Assembly (NCBI GenBank): GCA_963786495.1
Contig: CAWAZL010000001.1
Location: forward strand, 62,001 to 126,000
DNA length: 64,000 nucleotides
Direction of reading: 5' to 3'
Source: JALZKA01 sp963786495
Lineage (GTDB): Bacteria; Actinomycetota; Thermoleophilia; Solirubrobacterales; 70-9
Shown here: piece after piece, positions 8,096-16,587 of the stretch
How the letters are laid out: the number at the start of each line of letters is the position of its first letter
How positions within the stretch are numbered: position 1 is the stretch's first letter
Position numbers and translations under genes: made by a program
The notes under the pieces: generated by a model
What the model was told of the DNA's origin: nothing
What the model saw: the letters and a program-made list of their open reading frames with translations, nothing else
Databases searched by the model: none

Positions 8096-9191
8096 TCACG
8101 GATGCCCGAGCCGAAGCTCGGCGCCTCCCCGCCACTCCTTGGCGGTCCAGACGAGGCAGGAGCTGACGAGGGTCAAGGCAGGGCGAGCGCGATCCACGCC
8201 GGCTCGAAACCGGCGACGCCCGCCGCGGCCGCCAGGAGCATCGGCGCCTGGACCAGCGCGAAGCGCGCCGATCACGATCGGAGGTGGCGGGTCGAGGCGC
8301 CGGGGCCGGTCTGCGTCGGGCGAAGAAGAACCGCCCACTCGCCCGGCGTTCGGCCTGCCCAGAGGAGCGGGATGACGAGGAAGGTACACGCCGTGCCGGG
8401 CACCATCACCAGTGCGAAGGCTCGCAGCGCCTGGGAGCGGATGCTGTCCGAGAGGAAGAGCTGGCCGCGCGTAGGCGTCGAGCAGCAAGCCGAAGGCGGC
8501 CAGCAGGCAGAAGCCGACGGCAGCGATCAGCGCGACGTTGCAAAGCGCCGCGAGGAAGCGGCGCCACGGAGTCACCTGCCGCAGCTCGGCTCGGGACGAG
8601 GCGGGCGCCTGGCCGGGGACGAGCCACAGAGAGCGGCGCGCAAAGCGCGCCGATGCCCGCGCCGATGCGTGTTCGTGATCAGGTCGGACGTCGAGAAGAA
8701 GCGGTAGGCGCAGGGATAGAGGCCCCAGTTGCCCGGTGAGCTGGGTCAGCTCGATCAGGAGCGACACCCCGGCACCGATCGCAACGGTGGCCAGGAAGCC
8801 GCGCCCGAGGAGGTGGCGGACGAACATCCCCAGCGGGATGAAGAGCAGGACGTTCAGGGGGAGGTCCTGGACGTCCGCGTTGCGCAGCACGGCACCGAGG
8901 CCGCCGCCGGCTACGCTCGAATCGGGCCTCGGTCGAGCACGTGGAACGGATCGAGCTGCGCGTTGACACCGAAGATCTCGCAGAAGTCGGGCGAGACGGG
9001 GCGGAGCGGCAGGACGACGGCGAAGGCAAGCCCGACCAGATAGAGGCCGAAGAGCCCGGCCAGGAAGAGCTGACCGGCGCCGAGCGCGCCGTGACGGCGG
9101 TACTGAGAGGGCGACATAGGGCAGTGCGGCGCCCGCGGCGATCAGCGGGAAGATCGCGATCGCCGCATAGATCGGGGCCGAGCCGGCTCAA
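8096..9191 (-). pseudogene. VanZ-family membrane protein fused to an RDD-like domain, reading frame broken
   Basis: The N-terminal and middle parts show VanZ features split over frames: GLYLVGLAFAVVLPLRPVSP, the segment NVLLFIPLGMFVRHLLGRGF, IELTQLTGQLGP, and YPCAYRFF followed by SDLITNT. After these, a membrane segment near IAAVGFCLLAAFGLLLDAYA and a stretch reading GRTPGEWAVLLRPTQ resemble an RDD domain. VanZ-RDD fusions are known in other bacteria. Several frame changes are required (near 9117, 8900, 8655 and after 8470). The TTG start at 9191 overlaps the stop of the Ppx gene. The family is linked to glycopeptide resistance and envelope functions; the role here is unknown. Confidence 0.6.
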
Positions 9192-10110
9192 GCCACGCCG
9201 GCGGCCTCGAGCGCGGCGCCGTAGAGGATGTCGTGCTCGGACACCTCGATCTCGGACAGGCCGAAGCGCGCATCACCTGGATCAGGATCACGACCCCGGC
9301 GACGATCGTCGGCGCCCGGCCGGGGTGAAGGCCGGTCACCTCGAGGCGCTCGGCAAGCGTCTTTGCCGCCAGCTGGGAATGCATGCGCTGGATCGCAGCC
9401 GAGCGAGAGCGTCGAGCCGTGGACCGCGTCGGGGTCGTATGGATCGAGCACCTGATCGATCGCCGCGAGCGAGGTCGGCGTGCCCGCGACGCCGATGCCC
9501 GCTTGCGCGTCGGGCGAAGTCCGAGCCCTTGAGGGCGCCGTCGATCAGCGAGCGAACGTCGTTGGCGAGCGTTTCGAGCTCGCCCTGCTCGGCGGGGTCG
9601 TGGCCGATGTGGCGTTCCGTGTGGCGGACGGTGCCCGCGTGGAGCGACGCGTGGAACGAAACCTCGGTGCCCGAGCCGACTACCAGCTCGGTCGAGCCGC
9701 CGCCGATGTCGACGACCAGCGACGTCATCGGCCCTCGGGCGGTCCTGGATCACGCCCAGATAGGTGAGCCGAGCCTCGTCGTCGCCCGAGAGGACGCGGG
9801 CGTCGAGCGCGAATCGCTCGCGAAGCTCGCCGCAGAACGCGCCGCGGTTCTCGGCGTCGCGCACGGCCGAGGTTGCGATCGCGACGGTGGCGTCGGGCTG
9901 CGTGGGGCTCGATCAGCTCGAGGTACTCGCCAACGGTGTCGCAGACGTCCTCGATCGCCTCGCTCGAAAGCTGCGAGGACGTGTCGACGCCGCGCCCAGG
10001 CGGGTCACGGTCGAGCGCCGCTCGAGCTCGGCTATCTGCCCGTCCTCCTCGACGTCGGCGACCAGAAGGCGGGTCGAGTTCGAGCCCATATCGACGACTG
10101 CTACGCGCAC
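9188..10110 (-). pseudogene. Ppx/GppA exopolyphosphatase-type phosphatase, reading frame broken
   Basis: Translation from GTG 10110 gives VAVVDMGSNSTRLLVADVEE, the first phosphate-binding motif of the Ppx/GppA family. The second motif, VVDIGGGSTELVVGSGTE, is intact in another frame, and the C-terminal EVSEHDILYGAALEA in a third. Frame changes lie near 10000, 9890, 9750, 9510 and 9290. The expected length of about 307 residues is right for the short actinobacterial form that hydrolyses polyphosphate or pppGpp. The gene is divergent from the SixA gene 37 bases away and overlaps the VanZ gene downstream. Confidence 0.7.
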
Positions 10111-10147
10111 CGCGCGGAGAGTAGTCCCGTCGGATAGAAATGCTTGT

Positions 10148-10574
10148 GTGATCTGGTTCCTTCGCCATGGCGACGCCGAGGACGGTGATGACGACTTCGC
10201 GCGCGAGTTGACCGAGAAGGGCGAGCGTCAGTCGCGCGCGGCCGGTCTACGCGCTGGCAGCGCTCGACGTCGAGCTCGACGCCTGCCTCACGAGCCCTCG
10301 CGTGCGGGCGATCCAGACCGCCGCGCTCGCTTGCGAAGCGCTCGGCCTCGAGCCTCAAGAGGCGAACGAGCTCTCAGGTGGCGACTTCGACCCCGAATCG
10401 CTCGCCGCCGGGCGAGGCGACGTCCTCCTCGTCGGGCATGAGCCCGATTTTTCCCATGCGGTCTACAACCTCACCGGCGCGCGCATCGACATGAAGAAGG
10501 GCGGTCTAGCCGCGGTCGACGACCGCGTGCTGGTCACGCTCCTGCGCCCAGTGCAGATCAAGCGTTTGGGCTGA
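10148..10574 (+). CDS. Phosphohistidine phosphatase, SixA family (one frame change)
   Basis: The GTG start gives VIWFLRHGDAEDGDDDFARE, with the RHG catalytic histidine of the histidine phosphatase superfamily. After ELTEKGERQSRAAG the frame changes near 10245 and continues as YALAALDVELDACLTSPRVR, then to the second catalytic region LLVGHEPDFS and the end at 10574. The long second part is intact. Small SixA-like proteins of about 140 residues remove phosphate from phosphohistidine or act on small phosphorylated molecules. The gene is divergent from Ppx/GppA, a common pairing in actinobacteria and proteobacteria. Confidence 0.72.
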
Positions 10575-10601
10575 TCACGCTTGCTACGGTTTCAAGTGCG
10601 C

Positions 10602-10675
10602 CGCGGGGTGGAGCAGTCAGGTAGCTCGCCGGGCTCATAACCCGGAGGTCGCAGGTTCAAATCCTGCCCCCGCTA
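10602..10675 (+). tRNA. Initiator tRNA-fMet (CAT anticodon)
   Basis: A full cloverleaf can be drawn: acceptor stem of six pairs (bases 2-7 with 66-71), D stem GAGC/GCTC, anticodon stem CCGGG/CCCGG with loop CTCATAA (anticodon CAT at 10636-10638), T stem GCAGG/CCTGC with loop TTCAAAT. Two initiator hallmarks are present: three consecutive G:C pairs next to the anticodon loop, and no Watson-Crick pair at position 1:72. Here the mismatch is C1:U72 rather than the C1:A72 of E. coli. CCA is not encoded. Confidence 0.95.
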
Positions 10676-10785
10676 TATCCGTCACTACCACGCTTGAGCC
10701 GTCCGCCTGGAGGGCTTTGCGTCCTCGAAGGCACTTGACCTGGTGAACGCTGGACGGTCTGCCCACGGTCGGCGAGAATGTCGGC

Positions 10786-13644
10786 ATGCGCCCGATCCGC
10801 GAACCCCCAGACAGCCAGGACGCCCTCCTGGAACGCGAGGCTGAGTTGTCTCAACTGGAGTCGGTGCTCGAGATCCCAGCCACCCGCGATGCTGGGGCAG
10901 GGGTGCTCATCGAAGGACCCGCGGGAATCGGCAAGACGGCGCTTCTCGACGCTGCTCTGGAGATGGCCGCCGAGAACGGGCTCAATGTCCTCACCGCCCG
11001 CGGCGCGGAGCTCGAGAGCAGATTCGGCGGCGGGCTTGCACGCCAGCTGTTCGAACCCGTCGTCATGAGCACGTCGGCGGAGGAGCGAGCAGAGCTACTC
11101 TCCGGCCCCGCCGAGCTAGCCGGGCGGCTCGTCGGCGCCGCGCCCGCCGATAAGCGCGCCGAGCCGGGGCTTGCGGTACTCCACGGCCTCTACTGGCTGA
11201 CCGCAAATCTGGCGGAGCGACAGCCGCTGGCACTCGTGATCGACGACGTCCACTGGGGCGATGAGGTCTCGTTGCGCTTCCTGGTCTATCTGGCGCACCG
11301 GATCGAGACCGTGCCCGTGGCCCTGATCGCCGCCGCGCGCAGCGGCGAGCCGGGGTCGGCGACGGGTCTCGTTCGAAAGCTCGCCACAGAGCGAGGCGTT
11401 GGCCTGCTTCGGCCCGCGCCGCTGAGCCCTCAGGCGGTCAGAAATGTCGTCGCTGAAGCGCTCGGCGAGCCGAGTCCGGAGTTCGCCGCGGCGTGCCTGA
11501 CGGCGAGCGCGGGAACCCCGTTCCTTCTCCAGGAACTGCTTCGGGCGGCGGCAGCCGACGGGATCGAGCCCAACGCGCGCGGTGCTTCGGCAATCGAGCG
11601 GCTGGTTCCCGCCTCGGTCTCGCACGCGATCCTTCTGCGCCTGGGCTGCCTTCACCAGACGGCGCAGGAGCTGGCGGCAGCGGTGGCAGTGCTCGGGCCG
11701 GGGGCTGAGCTCGCCCATGCCGCCGAGCTCGCCGAGCTCGACCCCGGTGCGGCCGCCGCCGCATTCGACGCGCTTGTCGCGCTGGAGCTCTTTGCCGACA
11801 AGCGGCCACTCGACTTCGTCCATCCGCTTGTCCGCTCGGCCGTCTACTCCGATCTCCCTCCCTCGGAGCGCACGCTGCTGCACTCCCGTGCTGCCCTGAT
11901 CATGCGCCGGGCGGGAGCCGCCCCCGACCGGCTTGCCGTCCACCTGCTCGCGCTGCCGCCGGCGGGGGATCCGGAGGTAGCCGGGGCACTGATCGAGGGC
12001 GCTCGCGCGGCCGGCGCCCGGGGTTCGGCGGACACGGCGATCGCCTACCTGCGCCGCGCGCTTGAGGAGCCGCCCCCAAATGATGCGCGCCACGCCGTCC
12101 TGCTCGAGCTGGGTTCGACCGAATCGCGTGTCGGTGATCCGGGCGCTGTCGGCCATCTACGCGCAGCACAAGCGAGCGCCCCGGACGACGACGCGCTTAT
12201 CGCCGCCACGTTTGCCCTCGGACAGGCATTGAGCTTCGGGGGCCGGTGGGACGATGCGATGGCGGCGATGCAACCTGTGATCGACGAGCTGACCGAGAAG
12301 AACCATCCCGGCGTGCTGTTGCTCGAAGGCCGCCTGCTCGCGGGTGCGACCCTCAATCACCTTGGAGCGCCGATCGTCGACGCACGCATCGAGGCGGCAC
12401 GCAAGCGCGCCTACGCAGCCGAGCGACCACCGTACACCCTCCTCTGCGTCCTCAGCGAGTGGGACGCGAGCCAAGGCGACCAGCCCGCGGAGCGGATCGC
12501 CGCGCGGGCCGAGCAGTTGATCGTCGAGCGTTCGCCCGACGACCCGACCGTGAACGTCCCCGGCGTTTTCCACGCCTACGTGGCTTTGATTCACTGCGAG
12601 CGCTACGAGCTTGCTCTGCGGCTTATCGGGGAGCGAATGGATGAGGGGCGGCGCCTGGGGAGCCTGCCGCTGCTGACTGCGATGTCGACCTTCGCGGCGT
12701 GCGCAGCGCTCCGTCAAGGCGATCTCATCGCCGCCGAGGAACACGCCCGCACCGCGGTCGACACCGACGCCCTGCACGCGCTGCCTCTACTGACCCCGTT
12801 CGCCGCCGCGATGCTCGCCGGGACCCTGATCGAGCGCGATGAGCTCCACGAAGCCGACGCTGCCCTACTGGCCGGCACACCGGAGCCGACCTTGCAGCCA
12901 CTGATCACCTACCCCCGCCTGCTCGGCATTCGCGGACGCTTGCGGCTCGCCCAGGGTCGCTTCGAGGAGGCGTTGGAAACTTCACTCGCGTGCGGGGCGG
13001 AACTCGATCGGCATCGACAGCCGGGCCCGGCTCTCCACCCCTGGCGCTCTGACGCCGCCATGGCCCTGCACGCGCTCGGTCGCTCGGAGGAGGCGGCCGC
13101 AATGGCCAACGACGAGCTCGAGCGGGCGCGGAAGTTTGCCGCTCCCGGGGCGACCGGAATCGCGCTAAGGACACTCGGCCTGGTCGAGGACGGAGACGAA
13201 CGCGTGGACCGACTCGCCGAGGCCGTGAGGGTCCTCGAGCACTCGGAGGCACGGCTCGAGCATGCCTACGCCCTCTACGAGCTCGGGGCGGCGCAGCGCC
13301 GCGCGAACCGCCGGGCCGAGGCGCGCGAACCGCTGCGCGAGGCGTTAGACCTCGCCGTGCGCGCCGGTGCCTTGAGCCTTCGCCGTCGTGCCGAGGAGGA
13401 GCTGAGGGCAACCGGAGCGCGGCCCCGCCGGGTGATGCTGAGCGGGCTCGACTCGCTGACCGCGAGCGAGCGCCGGGTTGCGCGGCTGGCCGCCGAGGGC
13501 CGCACCAACCGGGAGATCGCCCAGTCGCTGTTCGTTACCGCCCGCACGGTTGAGGGACACCTGACGTCCGTCTACCGCAAGCTCGAGATCAAGTCCCGGG
13601 ATGAGCTGCCCGCCGCTCTGGCGACGGAATCGAGCCCGCGCTAG
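10786..13644 (+). CDS. Large ATPase-type LuxR-family transcriptional regulator (LAL/MalT-like)
   Basis: This 952-residue regulator has an N-terminal AAA-type ATPase with Walker A GPAGIGKT (residues 44-51) and Walker B LALVIDDVHWGDE. A long alpha-helical middle region follows that looks like tetratricopeptide-type repeats. At the C-terminus is a LuxR helix-turn-helix (LTASERRVARLAAEGRTNRE, then VTARTVEGHLTSVYRKLEI). Length and order match the LAL family, in which ATP and an effector control activation. It stands alone after the tRNA gene. The methyltransferase/beta-propeller run starts about 330 bases downstream beyond a long hairpin and could be a target; that is only positional inference. 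Confidence 0.93.
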   Translation: MRPIREPPDSQDALLEREAELSQLESVLEIPATRDAGAGVLIEGPAGIGKTALLDAALEMAAENGLNVLTARGAELESRFGGGLARQLFEPVVMSTSAEERAELLSGPAELAGRLVGAAPADKRAEPGLAVLHGLYWLTANLAERQPLALVIDDVHWGDEVSLRFLVYLAHRIETVPVALIAAARSGEPGSATGLVRKLATERGVGLLRPAPLSPQAVRNVVAEALGEPSPEFAAACLTASAGTPFLLQELLRAAAADGIEPNARGASAIERLVPASVSHAILLRLGCLHQTAQELAAAVAVLGPGAELAHAAELAELDPGAAAAAFDALVALELFADKRPLDFVHPLVRSAVYSDLPPSERTLLHSRAALIMRRAGAAPDRLAVHLLALPPAGDPEVAGALIEGARAAGARGSADTAIAYLRRALEEPPPNDARHAVLLELGSTESRVGDPGAVGHLRAAQASAPDDDALIAATFALGQALSFGGRWDDAMAAMQPVIDELTEKNHPGVLLLEGRLLAGATLNHLGAPIVDARIEAARKRAYAAERPPYTLLCVLSEWDASQGDQPAERIAARAEQLIVERSPDDPTVNVPGVFHAYVALIHCERYELALRLIGERMDEGRRLGSLPLLTAMSTFAACAALRQGDLIAAEEHARTAVDTDALHALPLLTPFAAAMLAGTLIERDELHEADAALLAGTPEPTLQPLITYPRLLGIRGRLRLAQGRFEEALETSLACGAELDRHRQPGPALHPWRSDAAMALHALGRSEEAAAMANDELERARKFAAPGATGIALRTLGLVEDGDERVDRLAEAVRVLEHSEARLEHAYALYELGAAQRRANRRAEAREPLREALDLAVRAGALSLRRRAEEELRATGARPRRVMLSGLDSLTASERRVARLAAEGRTNREIAQSLFVTARTVEGHLTSVYRKLEIKSRDELPAALATESSPR

Positions 13645-13816
13645 TCGCGGTGTTTGCGCCGCCCTTGTCACGTGTTAGCTCCAGCTCCCGCGCGAGCCCG
13701 AGCCAGCCGTTGAACGCCCGCCACTCGCGGTCTTCGGCCCGTCGGACGAAGCCGCGCAACGGTTCCACACCCAGCTGAAGCATCAACTCGAGCTTCGCGA
13801 GGTCCGGTGAATCCAT
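13589..13816 (-). CDS. Possible small protein of unknown function
   Basis: A 75-codon reading frame on the minus strand starts MDSPDLAKLELMLQLGVEPL and has a helix-like, codon-biased N-terminal half (third positions mostly G or C) and a disordered tail. It overlaps the last 56 bases of the LuxR-type gene in convergent orientation. No clear ribosome-binding site is seen before the ATG. I do not recognise the protein. It is listed because otherwise the 328 bases between the LuxR gene and the methyltransferase hold only the hairpin at 13845-13911. Confidence 0.35.
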   Translation of the reverse strand: MDSPDLAKLELMLQLGVEPLRGFVRRAEDREWRAFNGWLGLARELELTRDKGGANTATSAGSIPSPERRAAHPGT

Positions 13817-13844
13817 GCGGAGAAGTTTCCCTGCCGAGCAGCGG

Positions 13845-13911
13845 GTTCGCACCGTGGCCACCCCCCTGGATTACGTGCTTCAAAAGTCAGGGGGGGCTCC
13901 ACGGTGCGAAC
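13845..13911. repeat. Long imperfect inverted repeat (24-base arms, 19-base loop)
   Basis: The left arm 13845-13868 (GTTCGCACCGTGG, then three unpaired bases, then CCCCCCTG) pairs with the right arm 13888-13911 at 21 of 24 positions. The loop is the AT-richer GATTACGTGCTTCAAAAGT. The structure would be far more stable than an ordinary terminator, and no T run follows it. It lies 200 bases after the LuxR-type gene and 61 bases before the methyltransferase start, so it could end one transcript or act in the leader of the next. Confidence 0.75.
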
Positions 13912-13972
13912 GGCGCCGTTACACGCGATCCTCGCAGACGACGGATCCCAGACCCTCAACAAAGGAGATGAC

Positions 13973-15037
13973 ATGGCGACCAATGTTGATGAGACCAGGC
14001 TGCAGGACTTCGTCGGCCGCTTTGCGGGCGATTTCGGTGCGGCGCTGCACCAGACGACCGTCATCATCGGCGACAAGCTTGGCCTGTACGCCGCGATGGG
14101 CGACAGCGCACCCGTAACGCCGGCGGAGCTCGCCGAGCGGACGCAGACCGACGAGCGGTACGTCCGCGAGTGGCTCTGCGCGCAGGCCGCGAGCGGCTAT
14201 GTGGAGTATGACTCCGAGGCCGAGAGCTTCCATCTGACGCCCGAACAGGCGGCCTGTCTTGCCGACCGTGAGAGTCCGACATTCTTGCCCGGAGCGTTCT
14301 ACATAGCGAGCGCCTGCATAAAGGACGAACCGGCGCTGACGGAGCGGTTCCGCACGGGTGAGGGATTCGGCTGGCACGAGCACGACCATGACCTCTTCTG
14401 CGGTACCGAGGTCTTCTTCCGGGCGGGATACGTGGCGAATCTCGTGGCGTCGTGGCTGCCGGCTCTCGACGGAGTCGAGGAAAAATTAAAGGCCGGCGCC
14501 CGCGTCGCCGATATCGGCTGCGGCCACGGTGCCTCGACGATCGTCATGGCCCAGGCGTACCCGCAGTCGGAGTTCTTCGGCTCCGACTATCACGCCGAGT
14601 CGATCGAGGTGGCAGGGCAGGCCGCCGAGAAGGCGGGCGTCGCCGACAGGGTCCGGTTTGAGGTGGCCAGCGCTAAGGACTTCAGCGGCGATGGCTACGA
14701 CCTCGCCTGCGTGTTCGACGCCCTGCACGACATGGGCGATCCGGTCGGAGCCGCGGCGCATGTCCGTCAGGCGCTCGCCCCCGATGGCACATGGCTGATC
14801 GTCGAGCCGATGGCCGGTGACCACGTCGAGGACAACCTCAATCCGGTCGGCCGCATCTTCTACTCGGCGTCAACGATGGTCTGCACGCCGGCGTCGCGGT
14901 CGCAGGAGGTCGGGCTGGCGCTGGGCGCCCAGGCCGGCGAGGCGCGCCTGCGCGAGGTCGTCACCGAGGCCGGGTTCACCCGCTTCCGCAGGGCCACCGA
15001 GACTCCGTTCAACCTCGTGCTCGAGGCACGGCCATGA
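13973..15037 (+). CDS. SAM-dependent methyltransferase with N-terminal winged-helix domain
   Basis: The 354-residue protein begins with a winged-helix-like dimerisation domain (about residues 10-100, ending in the helix RYVREWLCAQAASGYVEYD). A class I methyltransferase core follows with the SAM-binding motif VADIGCGHGAST and the acidic strand-4 region YDLACVFDALHDMGDP. This layout is known from actinobacterial methyltransferases related to Mycobacterium transcription-regulator-like enzymes; the acceptor is unknown. ATG 13973 was chosen over an in-frame GTG at 13904 because AAAGGAG precedes it at the right distance and the upstream residues are not conserved-looking. Its stop overlaps the next start by 4 bases. 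Confidence 0.88.
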   Translation: MATNVDETRLQDFVGRFAGDFGAALHQTTVIIGDKLGLYAAMGDSAPVTPAELAERTQTDERYVREWLCAQAASGYVEYDSEAESFHLTPEQAACLADRESPTFLPGAFYIASACIKDEPALTERFRTGEGFGWHEHDHDLFCGTEVFFRAGYVANLVASWLPALDGVEEKLKAGARVADIGCGHGASTIVMAQAYPQSEFFGSDYHAESIEVAGQAAEKAGVADRVRFEVASAKDFSGDGYDLACVFDALHDMGDPVGAAAHVRQALAPDGTWLIVEPMAGDHVEDNLNPVGRIFYSASTMVCTPASRSQEVGLALGAQAGEARLREVVTEAGFTRFRRATETPFNLVLEARP

Positions 15038-16587
15038 TCGGCCATCGCATCCTCGCCCGGACACTCGCTAGCGCCGCCGCGAGCCTGGTCGGGCTCGCCT
15101 TCGCGGCGTCCTCGCAGGCCGCGGTGGGCGACATCGCGTTCGCGGACTGCATCGCTGAACTCGGGCAGTCGGGCTGCGTCGACCCCGCGCTCGACTCGCT
15201 CGCCGGCGCCCGCGATGTCGCGGTCAGCCCCGACGGCAACTCGGTCTACGTGGTCTCGGCCGAGGACGACTCGCTGACCCACCTCTCGCGGAACGCCGCC
15301 GGCCAGCTCTCTTTCCAGGGCTGCATCGCCGACATCGGCCTCTCGGACTGCGCCGACCCGCCATTCGACTCACTCGCCGTCGCCTACGACGTCGAGGTCA
15401 GCCCCGACGGCAGCTCGGTTTACGTCGCCTCGCTCCTCGACGACTCGCTGACCCACTTCTCGCGAAACGCCGCCGGCCAGATCACCTTTCAGGGCTGCAT
15501 CGCCGACGGCGGTAAGTCGGGCTGCTTCGATCCCGGCACCGACTCGCTCGCCGGCGCCCGCGACGTCGAGGTCAGCCCCGACGGCAGCTCGGTCTACGTC
15601 GCTTCGGACCGCGACCACTCGCTGACCCACTTCTCGCGCGACGCCGCCGGCCAGATCACCTTTCAGGGCTGCATCGCCGACGGCGGTAAGTCGGGCTGCT
15701 TCAACCCCGGCACCGACCCGCTCGCCGGTGCCAGCGACGTCGCGGTCAGCCCCGACGGCGCCTCGGTCTACGTCGCTTCGCTCATCGACGACTCGCTGAC
15801 CCACTTCTCGCGCAACGCCGCCGGCCAGATCTTCTTTCAGGGCTGCATCGCCGAGGAGGGCAAGTCGGGCTGCTTCGACCCCGGCACCGACTCGCTCGCC
15901 GGTGCTCAGTCAGTCGCACTCAGCCCCGACGGCAGCTCGGTCTACGTGGCCACGCACTTCGACGACTCGCTGACCCACTTCTCGCGCAACGCCGCCGGCC
16001 AGATCTTCTTTCAGGGCTGCATCGCCGACGGCGGTAAGTCGGGCTGCTTCGATCCCGGCACCGACTCGCTCGCCGGTGCTCAGTCAGTCGCACTCAGCCC
16101 CGACGGCAGCTCGGTCTACGTGGCCTCGCCCTTCGACAGCTCGCTGACCCACTTCTCGCGCGACGCCGCCGGCCAGATCTTCTTTCAGGGCTGCATCGCC
16201 AACGGCGGCCTGTCGGGCTGCGCCGACCCGCCACTCGACTCGCTCGACGGCGCCGGCGGCGTCGCGGTCAGCCCCGACGGCAGGTCGGTCTACGTCGCTT
16301 CGCTCATCGACAGCTCGCTGACCCGCTTCTCGGGGGAGCCGAAAACTACGATCACTGAGAAGCCGAAGAACACGACGACCAAGCGCAAGGCGGAGTTCAA
16401 GTTCGTGTCCGACCCCACGACTGGGGCGACGTTCGAATGCAAGCTCGATCGCAAGCCGTTCAGGCCGTGCTCCTCGCCATTCGAGAAGCGGGTGGAGCCG
16501 GGGAAGCACAGCTTCAGCGTGCGTGCGACAGTCGCGGGCGTCACCGACCCGACCTCGGCGAGCGCGCGCTGGCGGGTGACGAGATGA
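15034..16587 (+). CDS. Secreted seven-bladed beta-propeller protein
   Basis: After a signal peptide (residues about 1-32) the 517-residue protein has seven consecutive repeats of about 58 residues. Each carries an SPDGxSVYV strand motif, a SLTHFSR segment and a Cys pair in FQGCIADGGKSGCFDPGTDS. Seven SPDG motifs fit a seven-bladed YVTN/lactonase-like propeller. Residues about 445-517 form a separate domain with Cys pairs and a GKHSFSVRA core, also found at the end of the subtilase at 37-39 kb. No catalytic residues of lactonases are recognisable, so a binding or surface role is more likely. It overlaps the methyltransferase upstream and the next secreted protein downstream. Confidence 0.85.
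   Translation: MIGHRILARTLASAAASLVGLAFAASSQAAVGDIAFADCIAELGQSGCVDPALDSLAGARDVAVSPDGNSVYVVSAEDDSLTHLSRNAAGQLSFQGCIADIGLSDCADPPFDSLAVAYDVEVSPDGSSVYVASLLDDSLTHFSRNAAGQITFQGCIADGGKSGCFDPGTDSLAGARDVEVSPDGSSVYVASDRDHSLTHFSRDAAGQITFQGCIADGGKSGCFNPGTDPLAGASDVAVSPDGASVYVASLIDDSLTHFSRNAAGQIFFQGCIAEEGKSGCFDPGTDSLAGAQSVALSPDGSSVYVATHFDDSLTHFSRNAAGQIFFQGCIADGGKSGCFDPGTDSLAGAQSVALSPDGSSVYVASPFDSSLTHFSRDAAGQIFFQGCIANGGLSGCADPPLDSLDGAGGVAVSPDGRSVYVASLIDSSLTRFSGEPKTTITEKPKNTTTKRKAEFKFVSDPTTGATFECKLDRKPFRPCSSPFEKRVEPGKHSFSVRATVAGVTDPTSASARWRVTR
15130..16330 (+). repeat. Seven tandem coding repeats of about 174 bases
   Basis: The propeller blades are encoded by near-identical DNA units with a period of 174 bases; for example the phrase ATCACCTTTCAGGGCTGCAT begins at 15481 and again at 15655. 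Neighbouring units are more alike than distant ones, which points to recent duplication or gene conversion. Such repeats can collapse or expand in assembly. Confidence 0.85.

Noticed and set aside
5289..10260. Programmed frameshifting as explanation for the many broken genes
   Set aside because: The breaks are numerous, at unrelated sequences and in unrelated families. No slippery-site pattern is shared.
11116..12156. 346-codon frame antisense to the LuxR-type regulator
   Set aside because: No recognisable domain or ribosome-binding site, and it lies fully within a conserved regulator.
13904..13972. GTG 13904 as start of the methyltransferase
   Set aside because: It falls in the hairpin arm, has no ribosome-binding site, and the extra residues are not protein-like. 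ATG 13973 follows AAAGGAG.
15130..16330. CRISPR-like or non-coding tandem repeat
   Set aside because: The 174-base units are multiples of three, stay in one open frame and translate to a regular propeller blade.
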